A stretch of 64,000 nucleotides of DNA from Cryptomeria japonica (GCF_030272615.1 NC_081412.1:24119860-24183859), one strand, 5' to 3'; numbered from the stretch's first letter, positions 1-11,512 are shown. Translations and numbers: made by a program. The notes: generated from the letters alone by a model not told the origin.

Positions 1-1144
1 CACAGACATTTTAAAATTTGGGACTTGTCTAGGGGGACAAGGGCACCTAGGGCACATTGTCTACCCAAAATAGGGCGAAAAATCCAAAGATGGGGTGCAC
101 TCATCTCGAGATAGGGATTCAAACCACCATCCAAGCAAACGACTTCAGTTTTAAGGTAAAAGGACAAAAACAGACATGGATAAGAGCTAAAATGGGTCAC
201 ACTAAGGCAAGAGCACAAAAAGTGGTATAAATTGTATAGTGTTACAATTTATGATGATGAAAAAAGGTAAGTTGGATTTAGGGGAACTAATAGATGAACC
301 AAGGCACAAGGACGATCAAAAGCTTGATAATCCAAAAAACTTAATATTTCGCCACTTTTTACCTTTTGACTTGGTTTTCTAACTAGGACATGAACATTGG
401 GACATGAAAATTTGGAAATCCTAACACAATTGTTGTCATAATGCTTCAATTTAGTTATACAATCCCTAATTATAAAATCCATTATATTTTTCATAAACGA
501 TATAGAAAGAAAACTTATTTTCATCGTATTTTTTTCAATAAAACTTGAATAATTAATTTTGATGAAAAATAATATTACCATAACATACAAATTTGAATAT
601 TTCTTATAAATAATTAAACATTATTAAATAATAAATAATAGCATGTAATAACCCAAAGAATTTTTTTTAAATAAACCAAAACCATGACTTAATAATAAGA
701 TTTCTCTTAATAATTTAAAGTGATATTTTTAACATTAGGATTGAGAAGTTGATCATGTTTACAAGAGGCTTGTTTTAATCTTCAAAGCACTTGAAACATT
801 ATTTATGTAAACGATGGTCATGTAGAGGCAGCTACACTCTTCTTTTCTTTATGTTTGAGACATCTTGTGTATTACACTTAATTAAGTTCCAATCCCCAGA
901 CTTTCTCGCATTAACTACATCGACTCATTATATGTATCTAGTCAAGTCTTGTAGTGTTGTTAGAATCTTCTAGCTCATCTTTGTTACGTTTAGAACATTT
1001 TATACTTTCTTAAGTTGATATTTTTTATAAAATCAATTGTAAAATTTGTTAATAGTCTTTGTTTTACTTTACAAAGTAGTTATTTAGATGGTTTAGTAAA
1101 ACATTTGAGTAAATTTAGTTGGCATTTTTACAATTAAAGAATTA
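1..1144. repeat. left copy of a 1.1 kb direct duplication
   Basis: This AT-rich segment matches about 30070-31210 in the same orientation over its whole length, with scattered substitutions and small indels. No protein domain is recognisable in either copy. It ends at 1144, where the copia-1 LTR starts; the other copy continues uninterrupted past the equivalent point (about 31210), so it shows the pre-insertion sequence. Origin unknown: old segmental duplication or unrecognised repeat. Confidence 0.85.
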
Positions 1145-1571
1145 TGTTTTAGTGTAGGTTTTTATTTTCCTAGTTCGGTTTATTATTTCCCGTTTTGCTT
1201 AGGTTTTTTCTACACTTTAATTAAGCTTGCTTAGGTTAATAAAGCATGTTTACTTAAGACAAGTGGGTATTGAGGTGTCGACATGCTATGAGGAGGTGCA
1301 TTTACTATGTTTAGACCATCATGGTGGTTTCTCCTCATTGGCCGGTATTGCCACCTCCACCCCTCTCTTGAGTCTATATAAACATGCTACCTTGCTTGTA
1401 TTTTCATATAGTTGGAGATAGTAATTTGATGCTATTTTGCCTTGGAGAACTTCACATCAGTTTTCTCTCGGTATCAATATTATGCTATTTATTTCATTTG
1501 CATTTACATTTTATTTGATATATCTCTTTCTATTCAATTCTAGGTTGTAATTTGTTTCTCAGATTTTAACA
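1145..1571 (+). repeat. copia-1 left LTR
   Basis: The LTR begins TGTT and ends AACA directly before the primer-binding site. Its first 250 bp match 13400-13647 closely. It includes the element's TATA box. Confidence 0.9.
1375..1382 (+). promoter_or_regulatory. TATA box in copia-1 LTR
   Basis: TATATAAA sits in the middle of the LTR and is conserved in the right LTR at 13628-13635, as expected for the element's own promoter. The transcript should start some 30 bp downstream. Confidence 0.65.
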
Positions 1572-1583
1572 TGGTATCAAAGC
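1572..1583 (+). other. copia-1 primer-binding site
   Basis: TGGTATCAAAGC follows the LTR immediately. It matches the usual plant copia site complementary to the 3' end of initiator tRNA-Met, with one difference from the common form (A for G near the end). Confidence 0.85.
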
Positions 1584-2594
1584 CTGTTTTGAAAGATTAT
1601 ATTATTATAGAGATCTTGTAAAATCTTGTTGTGTTTTCTTTTGCATTTTTCATGATTTGAAAAACCAGCAAAGGTTTATGAAGATCAAGTAATATTGTTT
1701 TACATATTTGTTTTTTTTTGTAAAACAAGGTTTTTGAAGCTTAGATTTGTGAAGGAACTTTCAAATAGTGTGTCTTGATGCCTAACAAACCTTTCCTTTG
1801 TGTTTGGAAGGCCTAAACACCTCTATTTTCATATAAAGTGTGTGCAGATCGGACACCAAAAGCTTTGCATGCCGTCTTTTCTTTGTTGATGGCATTTTTT
1901 ACACTATGGCCCCATCTTCTAAAAGCGATAAAGAAAAACCCTTTCTGGGTTTGTTTTGCCGTTGAAAAAAACCCATCTGGGTCGTTGCCAGATTTTTTAT
2001 TCAGTCAATAGATCTTTTGAAAATTACGTCGGAAAGCTTCAGCCAGACCCCTCACCATTGCAGTTTTCAATTTTGCATCTAATCTTCAAATAAGGTTTTC
2101 TTAGTCATACGAAGGTATTTTTCAGTGAATTTTTTTTTGAAATGGGGTATTTTTGTGTTCTCTTTGCAATGGTGTAATCAATGGTTTCTTAGAAGTTACC
2201 AATTTTCCATAAATTAAGTTTTATCAGCATATCTGAAGGGCAGTCCTCGTTTTATGAACTTCAAACCACTATGAATTTCACATGTGATCTCGGATTTAGG
2301 TCATTATTTTTTTGAAAGTGGATATTTTTTCAAGTATAATACATTGGTGTTGGTTTTATGCTCATATTATGAGATATTATTTTTACCTTCAGTATTTGTG
2401 TCCATTTTTTGGTCTTTGTAAAACTCTGGAAAATAAATCCAGCATTGTAAATGCACTAAATTATAAAGTGCCACCTTATAATATCCAGGGCGGTGATTTC
2501 TGATCTAGTACAAAGGGGGGGGGGTGTTGAGTGTGTTCTCTCTAAGTTTTTCATCTCTCTTTCCTGCACAAGCAATCTTACTTTCTGAATTAAA
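1584..2594 (+). other. copia-1 leader, no gene seen
   Basis: This is the 1 kb untranslated leader between primer-binding site and gag. It is T-rich with only short chance ORFs and ends in a G-run (about 2515-2524). Confidence 0.6.
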
Positions 2595-3302
2595 ATGGAT
2601 CAAAATACAATACCAATACTTACACCTTACAACTACTATGAGTGAAAATAAAAAATGGCAATCTATCTTAAGAAGTTGGGGTTGTTTAGAGTAACTATGG
2701 GACTTGAAACTGAACCAACACTAATTGTAGAAAAGACAAAATGGTTTAACAAATATGATGAAGCTTATGGTACTCTATGTATGTCTGTATCTTCTAATCT
2801 TCTTTTTCATGTTGAATCTGCTACAACTCCAAACGATGTATGGACAACATTAGAAGGGTTGTTTGGTAAACAAGATGAGTTAAGGGGACACCAATTGGAG
2901 AATGAGCTAATAGGGATAAATCCATGTAATTTTGATATAATTTAGGACTTCTTCACAAAACTAAAGGCTGTAAGATTGCAATTGAAGGCATGTAGGATAG
3001 ATAAGAAAGACTCACAATTGATTCTAAGCATTCTTTCCAAACTTGGTCCAAACTATTCAGTTTTTGTTTCTACTTTCTATACTACAAAAAGTGCCTTAGG
3101 AACCAGCTTTAAAATGCCTTTTCTTAATAATTTTGCAAAAGAACTCACACAAGAACATGATAAGATGATTCAAATGGGCACAGTTAAGCCCTCTAAATCT
3201 CAAGCCTTGGTTGCCGACCAAGGTACAAAAGATCAAAGTGGGCTTTCTAAGCAAGAAAAGAAACCAAAAACCAAGGAGAAAAGAAGCAAGAACAGAAGCT
3301 AG
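2595..3302 (+). pseudogene. copia-1 gag (broken)
   Basis: Gag packages the element RNA. The frame opens at ATG 2595 (MDQNTIPILTPYNYYE) but hits TGA at 2643 and TAA at 2649, then continues in frame with KMAIYLKKLGLF, the typical copia gag start. The UBN2-like gag body follows (NDVWTTLEGLFGKQDE, then FFTKLKAVRLQLKACRI), with a further TAG near 2943 and one at 3300. A frameshift just after this stop separates gag from the zinc knuckle, which is in another frame from about 3368. With at least four lesions it cannot make protein. Confidence 0.85.
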
Positions 3303-3307
3303 TAACT

Positions 3308-4890
3308 TCAAAAGAAACTAATGATGCATCTTCTTCAAAGAGTGACAAGCCCAAGAAGGAAAAAACTAAGTGTTCCTATTGTAAGAAACCTGGTCATGAT
3401 GAACATAAATGTCTAAAGAAGAAAATTGATCATTTGACTCATCTTCTAGAAAAGAACAACATCAAGGTGCCTGATTCTTTCAAACCAAGTTCATCTCAGG
3501 AATATTCAAAGGATGCAAGTAAGGGGAAAGGAAGGGGAAAGGCCCTAGTTGTTGTTGCTTCCCGATCTAATTCCTGGATTATTGACTCAGGTGCTTCGCA
3601 CCACATGGCTTCATCAAAGGATAGTTTTTCCTCCTTGGAGTCATGTTCTATGCCATCTATTCTATTGGGTGATGATACTCCTGCTAAAGTGCATGGGAGA
3701 GGGTCTGTTGATGTGGGTGAAGGAACATTTCAGGATGTCCTTTGTGTTCCATCTTTGTCAACTAATCTCATATCTGTCTATAAGATCACTCACACTAGCT
3801 CTAGCAAGTGGGTTGAGTTCACTCTAGACATAGTGGTAATTAGTGAGATGCATAATGGGTCTACAATTGTAGTGGGAAAGGCAGATCATCAGTCTAGACT
3901 ATATCACTTTTCTCACTTTTTTCTTGATTCTCCTTTACTTGCATTGCTTACTCACTCAGATAAGGTGATTCATTTGTGGCATCAGCTATATGGCCACTTG
4001 AACTACCACTAATTGCAGCAGCCCAGTCAACATGACATGGTTATAGGGTTGCCTTCTATTTGATCTCTTGATGGAGTTTGTCAAGGATGCATTCTTGGCA
4101 AGCACCCTGAAGAAATTTTTTATAAAGGAAAAGCATGGAGAGCCACACAACTTTTGGAGCTAGTTCACAGTGATTTAGTAGGACCATTTCCAAATCCTTC
4201 TTTTAGCAGGGCCAAATATGTTTTGACATTCATTGATTATATTTCTCGTTACACCTTTGTATATTTTCTCAAACAAAAGTCTGAGGTCTTTGAGTCTTTT
4301 GGGGAATTCAATGCCTTTGTAGAGAAGCAATCAAGGAAAACTATCAAGGTTTTGTGCACCGATAAGGGGGGGCAATATGTCAACCAGAGGTTTGAGCAGT
4401 TTTGTATCTCAAAAGGCATTGATCTTCAACACACAGTTCCCTAAACTCCACAAAAAAATGGCGTTGTGAAATGTAAAAATCAGTCCTTGAAGGAAATGGC
4501 TAATTGTATGATCCACTCCAGGTCATTAGCACCTGAGTATTGGGCAGAGGCCATCAACTGTGCATGTTATATCCAGAATCGGGTTCCTCATCGAGTTGTG
4601 AAGGAGTAACTTCTATCCAAGCTTGGACTGATCGAAAACCCACAGTCAAACACTTTCGTGTGTTTGGGTCTCCTTCATGGGCCCACATTCCAGCAGAGAA
4701 ACACAAGGCTATGGATCCGCAGAGAAAACCTTGCATATTTATAGGGTATCCAAATAATATCAAAGGCTACAAGCTTCTCCATCCTATCACACATGAGCTT
4801 TTCATTGAAAGGAGTGTTCATTTTGAGGAGGATACTTCCATTTCTTCTTCTGCCACTTCTTCATCTTTCATTTTTATGGAGACATTGTGA
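3308..4890 (+). pseudogene. copia-1 zinc knuckle, protease and integrase (broken)
   Basis: The reading shows in order: a CCHC zinc knuckle (CSYCKKPGHDEHKC, about 3371-3412); an aspartic protease with the catalytic motif IIDSGASHHM near 3580; a GAG-pre-integrase segment (LWHQLYGHLN, later CQGCILGKH); and the integrase core (LLELVHSDLVGPF, then CTDKGGQY), ending with the copia hallmark FRVFGSPSWAHIP and IFIGYP. Stops lie at about 4010, 4063 and 4441, and a frameshift near 4600 moves the last part to another frame. Integration enzyme function is lost. Confidence 0.88.
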
Positions 4891-5317
4891 GTTCATCATG
4901 ATATTTCTTCCCAGGATTTTTATCCTCCTGATCATTCTGAGGAATCTTCTTCCTCCACTTCAAATAAAGATGATGAGGATTCATCTTCCTCTTCTGTTAA
5001 TCATCCTTCAGAGGGTGATGATTCTCCTCCAGATTATCCTCATTCCCTAGCTACTAGGCCTCTTTGGGCTCGTCAAACATTGGAGTCAGCAAGTAATTAG
5101 GTTGGTGATCCTTCAGATGAGAGAAGAACAAGGTCACAATTTGAGCATGCTCCACATCTCTTCTTTACTACAGCTTCCGATCCACAAACCTTTCAGGAAG
5201 CTTCGGGTGTCCCTGAGTGGGATGCAACTATGCAGGAGGAGTTCAATTCCTTGGAGAGGAACCATACTTGGGATTTACTCCCTCTTCCTAAGGGAAGAAA
5301 ACTTTTTCAGTGAAGTG
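4891..5317 (+). pseudogene. copia-1 integrase tail and start of reverse transcriptase (split by gypsy-1)
   Basis: A serine/aspartate-rich linker (SSSTSNKDDEDSSSSS) is followed by a stop (about 5098) and then by the reverse transcriptase entry region: EASGVPEWDATMQEEFNSLE, then HTWDLLPLPKGRKLFQ. The reading stops at the gypsy-1 insertion after 5317 and resumes at 11837 with KWIYQTKFSANG. The AAGTG next to the insertion is the target duplication. Confidence 0.85.
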
Positions 5318-5637
5318 TGTTGCCGGGAATAATCATTATGTTATGTTGTTATATTATGTTTATGTTGTCATCGGTAATAATGAGTTACGGTGGTCAGTTA
5401 GTTAGCCGACGGGTAGGTAGTTGGAGTCGCGACGGTTGTGTCGTACCCCTTCGGGTATTATATATTGTGTACCTTTTCTTCGAAGTAGGATCATGTTAGT
5501 CGTGTCAGATATAATGTTATAAGCACTTGATGTACATGGACTGTTGAATTAATATAGAGACTGATTATTTAATATATTTCCATTATGTTCTGTGCATTTA
5601 CTTTCTGCATTTAACCGTTTACCCGAGAGGGCAAACA
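5318..5637 (+). repeat. gypsy-1 left LTR
   Basis: It begins TGTTGCC and ends AAACA, almost identical to 11513-11831. TATA-like AT-rich sequence lies near 5458-5470. Confidence 0.93.
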
Positions 5638-5639
5638 TT

Positions 5640-5652
5640 TGGTGCCGCTGCC
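5640..5652 (+). other. gypsy-1 primer-binding site
   Basis: TGGTGCCGCTGCC follows the LTR after two bases. It resembles the TGGCGCCGTTGCC-type site used by many plant gypsy (Athila/Tat-like) elements; the tRNA is not certain. Confidence 0.65.
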
Positions 5653-5696
5653 TAGACATACTCGGGAACAGAAGACACGGATGGCGCATAGACACA

Positions 5697-6065
5697 ATGG
5701 GCCTCCCCGTTGGTGAAGTAAACCCAGAGGCCAATGACGTGCGGACAGAACTTTATACAGGAGAAGACATGGCAACGCGAGAATTTTCAATTTTGCTCCA
5801 GGTAGCCATTCAGACATACATTCGACGAGAAGCAGTGGAGGCAGAAATCCCACCAAGTGTCGTGTGGACAGCACTGGAGGTTAGCCCGGCAGTAAACCGG
5901 TTGATGAACCACCTCCCCCGGTTGCTTGCACAAGCATCGCTGGCACAACAGGCTCGCCTGGAGGAGATTGCCCAGGAAGAGCGACGACAACAAATCCTGC
6001 AACGCTACGAAGGGAACAGCCGACGGGAAACGGAACGAGATGGCGCTAGGCCAAGAGGAAATTGA
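5697..6065 (+). CDS. gypsy-1 small first ORF
   Basis: This open frame of about 122 residues starts at ATG 5697 (MGLPVGEVNPEANDVRTELY) 45 bp after the primer-binding site. It has a charged helical end with many Q, E and R (ARLEEIAQEERRQQILQRY). No domain is recognised. It may be the start of gag, separated from the main gag frame by the A-rich stretch at 6080-6180, which could be intronic, or a small separate protein. The ATG is the first one that gives a long frame after the leader. Confidence 0.45.
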   Translation: MGLPVGEVNPEANDVRTELYTGEDMATREFSILLQVAIQTYIRREAVEAEIPPSVVWTALEVSPAVNRLMNHLPRLLAQASLAQQARLEEIAQEERRQQILQRYEGNSRRETERDGARPRGN

Positions 6066-6186
6066 ACCTGGTAATAATCCCAACACACTGCTAAAATAAA
6101 TTGTGGCCGAAAGGCAAAATAAAAATAAAAATAATAAAAGTTTTTTTGTGTACATGGCGTGTGTTTCTTGTGTATGGAAGTGACTT

Positions 6187-9100
6187 ATGCCCAATAGACT
6201 AAATAAGGACAAAAATAAAAAGATACAGAGTGACGAATGGGAAGTGGCACAAACCGCGTTGAATCTCAGACAGCAGATAGAACGAAGGCGTAGGCTAAGG
6301 CAGCTTGCCGAGGGATGACCGGCCAAGGGGTTGCCCGAAGGGAACCCAGGAGGTGTCACAGAGGTTGTGGAGGCAGAGATAGACGGAGAGAACTACACTG
6401 TCTACACTGTTGTAGGGCTGCCAGAAGGAGTCACGGAGGGTGCCGAAGGAGAACTCTACAGTTCGTCAGAATACCACTGTAGGGTAAGAAGCCGTGAAGA
6501 GTTGGTGGAACAAACAAGGCGAAGTCTAAACCTGATCGACGCTACCAGAGACTTGCTAAAGAATTTGTCCATTTCAGAGGACAACCAGAGGGAGACAACG
6601 GAAGGTGACGGTACGACCGAAGGTGCCGAGGGAGCACAAGGGTACCGTACGGGAGGCAATTTGTTTGGTTCAGTGTCAGCAACTTTTTCCGGAGGACCCA
6701 CGAGTGGAGGTTCAGTTGCAGGAGGTGGAGGATCGCCAGGTACAAGCACACAAGGAATTAGAGGAGCGAGACCCAGCGGTGGGATGGCAAGTAAACAAAA
6801 ATTGCCAAAGTTCACAGGGGAGGGCAAGGAAGACCCCTTACGACACTGCCGTACATGTGAAACCATTTGGTCCGCCAACGGAGTAACAAACTAGGATGAC
6901 TGGGTACAGCAGTTCCTAGCCACGTTACAAGGAGTTGCCATAGATTGGTACTCCGATGTGGACAAACAAAAAGTGGTCACGTGGGCCAATCTACAGAAGG
7001 ACTTCATGGGGGAGTTTCAGTTGCTCCGTGATGACAATGAAATTGTAACGGAGATATACAATACCAAACAAGGTACCAGGGAGACAGTACGGGCATACAG
7101 TCAGAGGCTGAAAGAACTCTTGGGTAAAATGGAAAGCCAACCCGCAGATGGATTGAAGAAACGATGGTTCGTTGAAGGGTTGAAATCCTCCCTACGGAGG
7201 AAGATGAAAATTGTACCCCTGACGTCATATGATGATGCTTATAATAGGGCGATGGACCTGGAGAGAAAACACAAAACATCAAAGAAGAAGAAAAGTAATA
7301 AATCCTCATCCGAGGATGATGACTCTTCACAGGAAAGCAGCAGCAATGACGAGGCTAGCAAACGGGTGCAAGCGCTCCAGAAAGACGTGGAGCGAATGAG
7401 ACAAGAATTCAAAATAATGAGAAGCACTGGTCGAAACGAAGGGGACATATGGTGCACTGAGTGCAAAGAGGAAGGGCACACAAAGGGTACTTGCCAAAAG
7501 AAGGCATTCTGCGAGATTTGCCAAGTGATGGGACACTCCACCAAGGAGTGCCCATACAACATGAAAACCCGAAGTACGCAAATGAACCAGGTGTTGTTCA
7601 CGGAGCAGGCCACAACATCTGCACCAGCGGGTACGGGCCAACATACTAACACAACGGCATCATCTGGAGGATACCGGGACAACAGACGTGGCGGCGAAAG
7701 GAATAGCAACAATAACAATAACGCAAGCCATATCCAGTATGATGCCAAGGGCCGGCCAATTATCCAATGTAGGGCCTGTAATCAGTGGGGGCACTTCGCC
7801 CGTGATTGCACGAAGGAAGCCACCCCTCAGCACCTCTGTCGTTGGTGTGGGCCAGGCGACCATGAGGACGCAAATTGCCCGCAGGTAGGGGTTAATCTCC
7901 TCAACATTGAGAAGGCTGAGAAGACTGGTGAGAAAGAAGTACTGGCAATCACCCGCACCCAGATGAAAAAAGCCACTTATCCTGACCCCCGTACGGAGAA
8001 GGAGAGATTACGGGAGGCAAAGGCCAATATTGAACGTGAGATGATGACCGAACGACGGGACAACAAGGTGGCGAGTACATCATCCCGTACAGAAGCGAAA
8101 AATAACATCATTGGGAAAATCTTGCAGATGGAGGTGCCGATAAAGGTAAAAGACCTTCTAGACTCTATGCCACAATTGAGGACTGCCATCCTCACCAATG
8201 TGCAAAGCACCGCATCATCGAGTGCACCACAGGTAGGGGTTCCCGCCACTGCATCATCGAGTGCACCACAGGTAGGGGTTCCCGCCACCGCTTCAAAGAG
8301 TACACCACAGGTGGAGGTTTCCGTCAGCCCTTCGACTGACCCGATGTTACTAGCCTTGAGCAGTGGTAGACACCCAGCTGTGGTAGAAATGGGTATCCGT
8401 GGGACCATTTTGAAGAACACCATTGTGGACAAGGGATCTGGGGTGAATGTACTACCAGAAGAAACATGGAAGCGGCTGGGGAAGCCCACCCTGTGGCCAC
8501 CCACATTCAATCTAGTGGGAACGGACCAACACGACATTAAGCCACTCGACCTGTTGATGGCCCAGCAAGTGACAATTGGTATGCAACCATTCTTATTAGA
8601 TTTTGTGGTTATTCCCTCGAAGAAGAAAGGCTATGACGCCATCCTGGGGAGAGCATGGTTGATCAATGTGAGGGTAAACCACAGCTGGAAGAAAAATACA
8701 CTTTCCATGGAGAAGGGAGGGCGGAAATATACCATTGACCTACACACCCAAGATGTCGGCAAAGAGCTCGCCTCTTCTGACTCGGACTCAGAGGACTCTA
8801 ATAAAGGGGAAGGGGGTCCCGATGAAAGCAAGGGCAAGAACGCGATGGAGCCGAACAGTGAAGGGGTGCTCGAATTGGAGGGATGTTCTGAAGATGAGGT
8901 ATGCTCACTTAACGGGCTCTTCCATTGGCAAATGGAGGATTACGAAATGTTCCAAAGCTATAGGCTCGAAGTAGAGGAACCAGCGCAACCAACAGAGGTG
9001 TACCTGTCAGAATACAAAGAATATTGGAAGGGAGACGCCCCAAACCTTGGCGATGTAGATAATCCGAAGAGTGTCGGCAACGATTGGAACCCTGTGTGGA

Positions 9101-9351
9101 AGACCCCAGTCTTCAAAATCTTTATTATTCTTCTTCTTCTTATGTACGGGAAGGAGGTCGTGGTCCCTATAGAATTTGTGGTTCTAGGTCTTCCGATGGC
9201 CATTGAAAATAGACTTGCCACCAACGGGCCCAAATTGAAACCCTACCACGCGAAGCACGCAGGGGACCCGAGAGGCCGGACGGACACCCGAGAGCCCGAA
9301 GGGGGACCCGAGAGGATGGAAGGGGACCCGAGAGGCCGGACGGACACCTGA
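6187..9351 (+). pseudogene. gypsy-1 gag-protease polyprotein with two in-frame stops
   Basis: One frame runs from ATG 6187 (MPNRLNKDKNKKIQ) to 9351 and is broken only by TGA at 6316 and TAG at 6892. It holds a gag segment (about 6900-7270: TLQGVAIDWYSDV, then FVEGLKSSLRRKMKI), a lysine/serine-rich linker, three zinc knuckles or knuckle-like motifs (CTECKEEGHTKGTC and neighbour near 7453; CRACNQWGHFARDC near 7770; CRWCGPGDHEDANC near 7836), and a retropepsin-like domain near 8370-8740 (IVDKGSGVNVLP, later YDAILGRAWL). The catalytic triad reads D-K-G where D-S-G or D-T-G is expected. An acidic tail follows, then an integrase C-terminal remnant. The last 30 residues are read through a tandem repeat. 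Confidence 0.88.
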
Positions 9352-9510
9352 GAGCCTGAAGGGGGACCCGAGAGGCCGGACGAACACCCGAGAGCCCGAA
9401 GGGGGACCCGAGAAGATGGAAGGGAACCCGAGAGGCCGGACGGACACCTGAGAGCCTGAAGGGGGACCCGAGAGGATGGAAGGGGACCCGAGAGGCCGGG
9501 CAGGCGACTC
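9260..9510 (+). repeat. GC-rich tandem repeat in gypsy-1
   Basis: Units built on GGGGACCCGAGAGG, CCGGACGGACACC and GAGAGCC(T/C)GAAGG alternate about six times, so the period is roughly 40-60 bp. Similarity between units is high. Long open frames on the minus strand here come from the repeats, not from a gene. Confidence 0.85.
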
Positions 9511-9723
9511 GCCAGGCACAGGACCAAAATGGGAGACTCTCAGGCGAGGCAAACTGAGAAGGATGAAGGGAGATCCCAGAGACAGGGGACTCGAGCCGAA
9601 GACTCTCTAGACAACTCAAAAAAAATAAAAAATTTAAAAAAAAAAATGAAAAAATTTGGAAAAAACCGTACAGTCGTATGACAACGACCGTACGGTAAAA
9701 AAAAAAAAAAAAGAGGGACGGAC

Positions 9724-10012
9724 CTACGGTGGGACCACCGTGCGGTGGTAACACTGACAGTGACCACCGTGTGGTGGGCCACCGGCAGTGGTAACACCGA
9801 CGGCGACCACCGTGTGGTGGTAACACTGACGGCAACCACCGTGCGGTGTGCCACCATCGACGGCGACCACCGTGCGGTGGTAACACCGGTGGTGACCACC
9901 GTGCGGTGGACCACCGTGCGGTGGACCACCGACGGTGGTAACACCGGTGGTGACCACCGTGCGGTGGACCACCAGCAGTGGTAACACCGTACGGTGGACA
10001 CCGGCGGTGGCA
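9724..10012. repeat. palindromic minisatellite (CCACCGTGCGGTGG family) in gypsy-1
   Basis: Short units containing ACCACCGTGCGGTGG, a near-perfect palindrome, alternate with TAACAC(C/T)G(G/A) and ACCGGCAGTGG-type spacers for almost 290 bp. Each unit can form a hairpin. An A-run (9701-9712) and AT-rich stretch (9615-9665) precede it, and single CCGTACGG palindromes recur around it (for example 9668, 9689, 9985, 10222, 10270). Confidence 0.85.
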
Positions 10013-10379
10013 CCCGCAACTACAAAGCCGCACAGCATGCAGCCCACAGTCGCACAACTCACTCGCCCGCACACTCACGCACCGAACAGCCCATAGCCCA
10101 TAGCCGCACAGCACACAGCGCGATGCCGCACAACCATGTAACCGCAAAAACACACACGCAGTCGCTTCGTCGTCAGTGGTCATTGTACGGTTGAACTGCG
10201 TTGGGCGTGCGGAAGGAGGACCGTACGGTGTGCACTGTTGAGCATGTTGTTGATATGCTGGAGGTGTGTCCGTACGGTAAGAAGGGTGTCGACCACACGA
10301 TTGGGAAGGTGGCCGCACGATCGGAGGTGCCAATGCTGTTGTTGACCGTACAAGGAGGTTGTATGGCCAAGGTGCTATC

Positions 10380-10425
10380 GGGGACATTCCAGTGCCCCCC
10401 CCCCAAAAAAAAAAAAAAAAAATGA
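10380..10425 (+). repeat. C-run followed by A-run
   Basis: A run of nine C and a run of about nineteen A adjoin at 10395-10423. This looks like slippage-prone low-complexity sequence inside gypsy-1. Assembly length here is unreliable. Confidence 0.7.
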
Positions 10426-10579
10426 CGACGACCAGATTTAAAATGATTTGCTGGAGTTTGAAGCCAGGACACTGGAAATTCAGAGTGGAAAAGAAGGGTT
10501 TTTGGCATCTTAAAATATCACAGAAATGCAGTGCGCCATGGACTTTCGTATGGTTTTGAGGGTTGTAAATTGGTGTTGG

Positions 10580-10737
10580 TGGCGGGGGCGCTGCCCCTCG
10601 ACCCTGCCCTGTACTGCGACAAGAAGCGCACCTGGGGCGCTGCCCCAAGACCCTGCGAGGGGCACTGCCCCAGACCCCGTGAGGGACGCTGCCCCTTGAC
10701 CCCGCTGGGGGCGTTGCTCCCAGACCCCCAGTTTATT
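10580..10737 (+). repeat. GGGGCGCTGCCCC-type repeats in gypsy-1
   Basis: Four to five units read GGGGCGCTGCCCC followed by GACCC(C/T). The core is an imperfect inverted repeat. Similar GC-rich units are common in untranslated parts of plant gypsy elements. No gene is supported in 10010-10760. Confidence 0.75.
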
Positions 10738-11049
10738 TTTTGAGCTACAATACACTTTTTCGAGTTGGGCGAAGGGCATCTGAGAAGTCATGGTAAGTGT
10801 GGGTTGCTCCGTACGGTGAGAAAGAAGCCTGACGCTAAGCATTGGTGGGGAAGCCATAAGCCGCAGAGGGAGACAAATTTGGAGGTTGGGAACAAACAGA
10901 GTTTGAGGGAAGGCATTGCAGGTCCACGTAGTTGTATGACACTAGGGAGTTATTCAGTTCAATTTTTGGCCTTTGGGGAGTGTGATGGAGGATTTGAGGT
11001 GTCTCCTAGCATTTGTGCTAGCGGATTGTGGCCACCTCCAGGCATGACT

Positions 11050-11335
11050 GGTACGCTTTGAGGAACTCGGAGTATGTCTCGGTTGGACGTGAGGTTGCCT
11101 TGGTGGATGCACAGAGGGCTCGAGAGGAGCTGACCACCAGATTGGAGGCAATAGTCGCGTGAGACTTAGTTCAGCGTACCCAGGAGTTGGATGCCGGGAG
11201 AGCAGCACGGGTGGCTATCGAGGACAAATTGGCTAGGGAGATAGTATCAATTGAGTAGCAGTTGGTGGAAGCTGTGACTGAAAAACGTGTTTTGCAGACA
11301 AGTTTGAGTTAGGCACAGGAGGACTGTGATGGCAA
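11050..11335 (+). pseudogene. decayed coiled-coil frame at the 3' side of gypsy-1
   Basis: One frame reads YALRNSEYVSVGREVALVDA, then QRAREELTTRLEAIVA, DLVQRTQELDAGRAARVAI and QLVEAVTEKRVLQTSL, interrupted by in-frame stops at about 11161, 11254 and 11311. The composition (A, E, L, R, Q with heptad spacing) suggests a coiled coil. Its position between the repeats and the right LTR fits an extra 3' ORF of the element or captured sequence. No family is recognised. Confidence 0.45.
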
Positions 11336-11499
11336 AGGAAGCAATATTGGTGAAATCCGCACTTGAGCATCGGATGGTAGCAGAAAAGGGTTTTCAGGCG
11401 AGGACACAGCAAGTGTATAAGATTCGAGCCTGACTGGCGTCAATAGTTTCTGCCATTCATTTCTATTTTGTATTAAGTCATCAGAGTCGACTTCTTTTC

Positions 11500-11512
11500 T
11501 TGGGGGGGATGA
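11500..11512 (+). other. gypsy-1 polypurine tract
   Basis: A purine run with seven consecutive G sits immediately before the right LTR, the normal site for plus-strand priming. Confidence 0.8.

Noticed and set aside
249-590. 113-residue minus-strand frame also present at 30323-30664
   Set aside because: It is retained only because the whole 1.1 kb segment is duplicated; composition is that of AT-rich non-coding DNA and no domain is seen.
5317-5499. 60-residue frames at 5317 and 11500
   Set aside because: They are inside the two gypsy-1 LTRs and are duplicated only for that reason.
9167-10648. 493-residue minus-strand open frame
   Set aside because: It reads through the tandem repeats and palindromic minisatellite of gypsy-1, opposite to gag-protease. 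Open frames arise there from repeat period and GC content.
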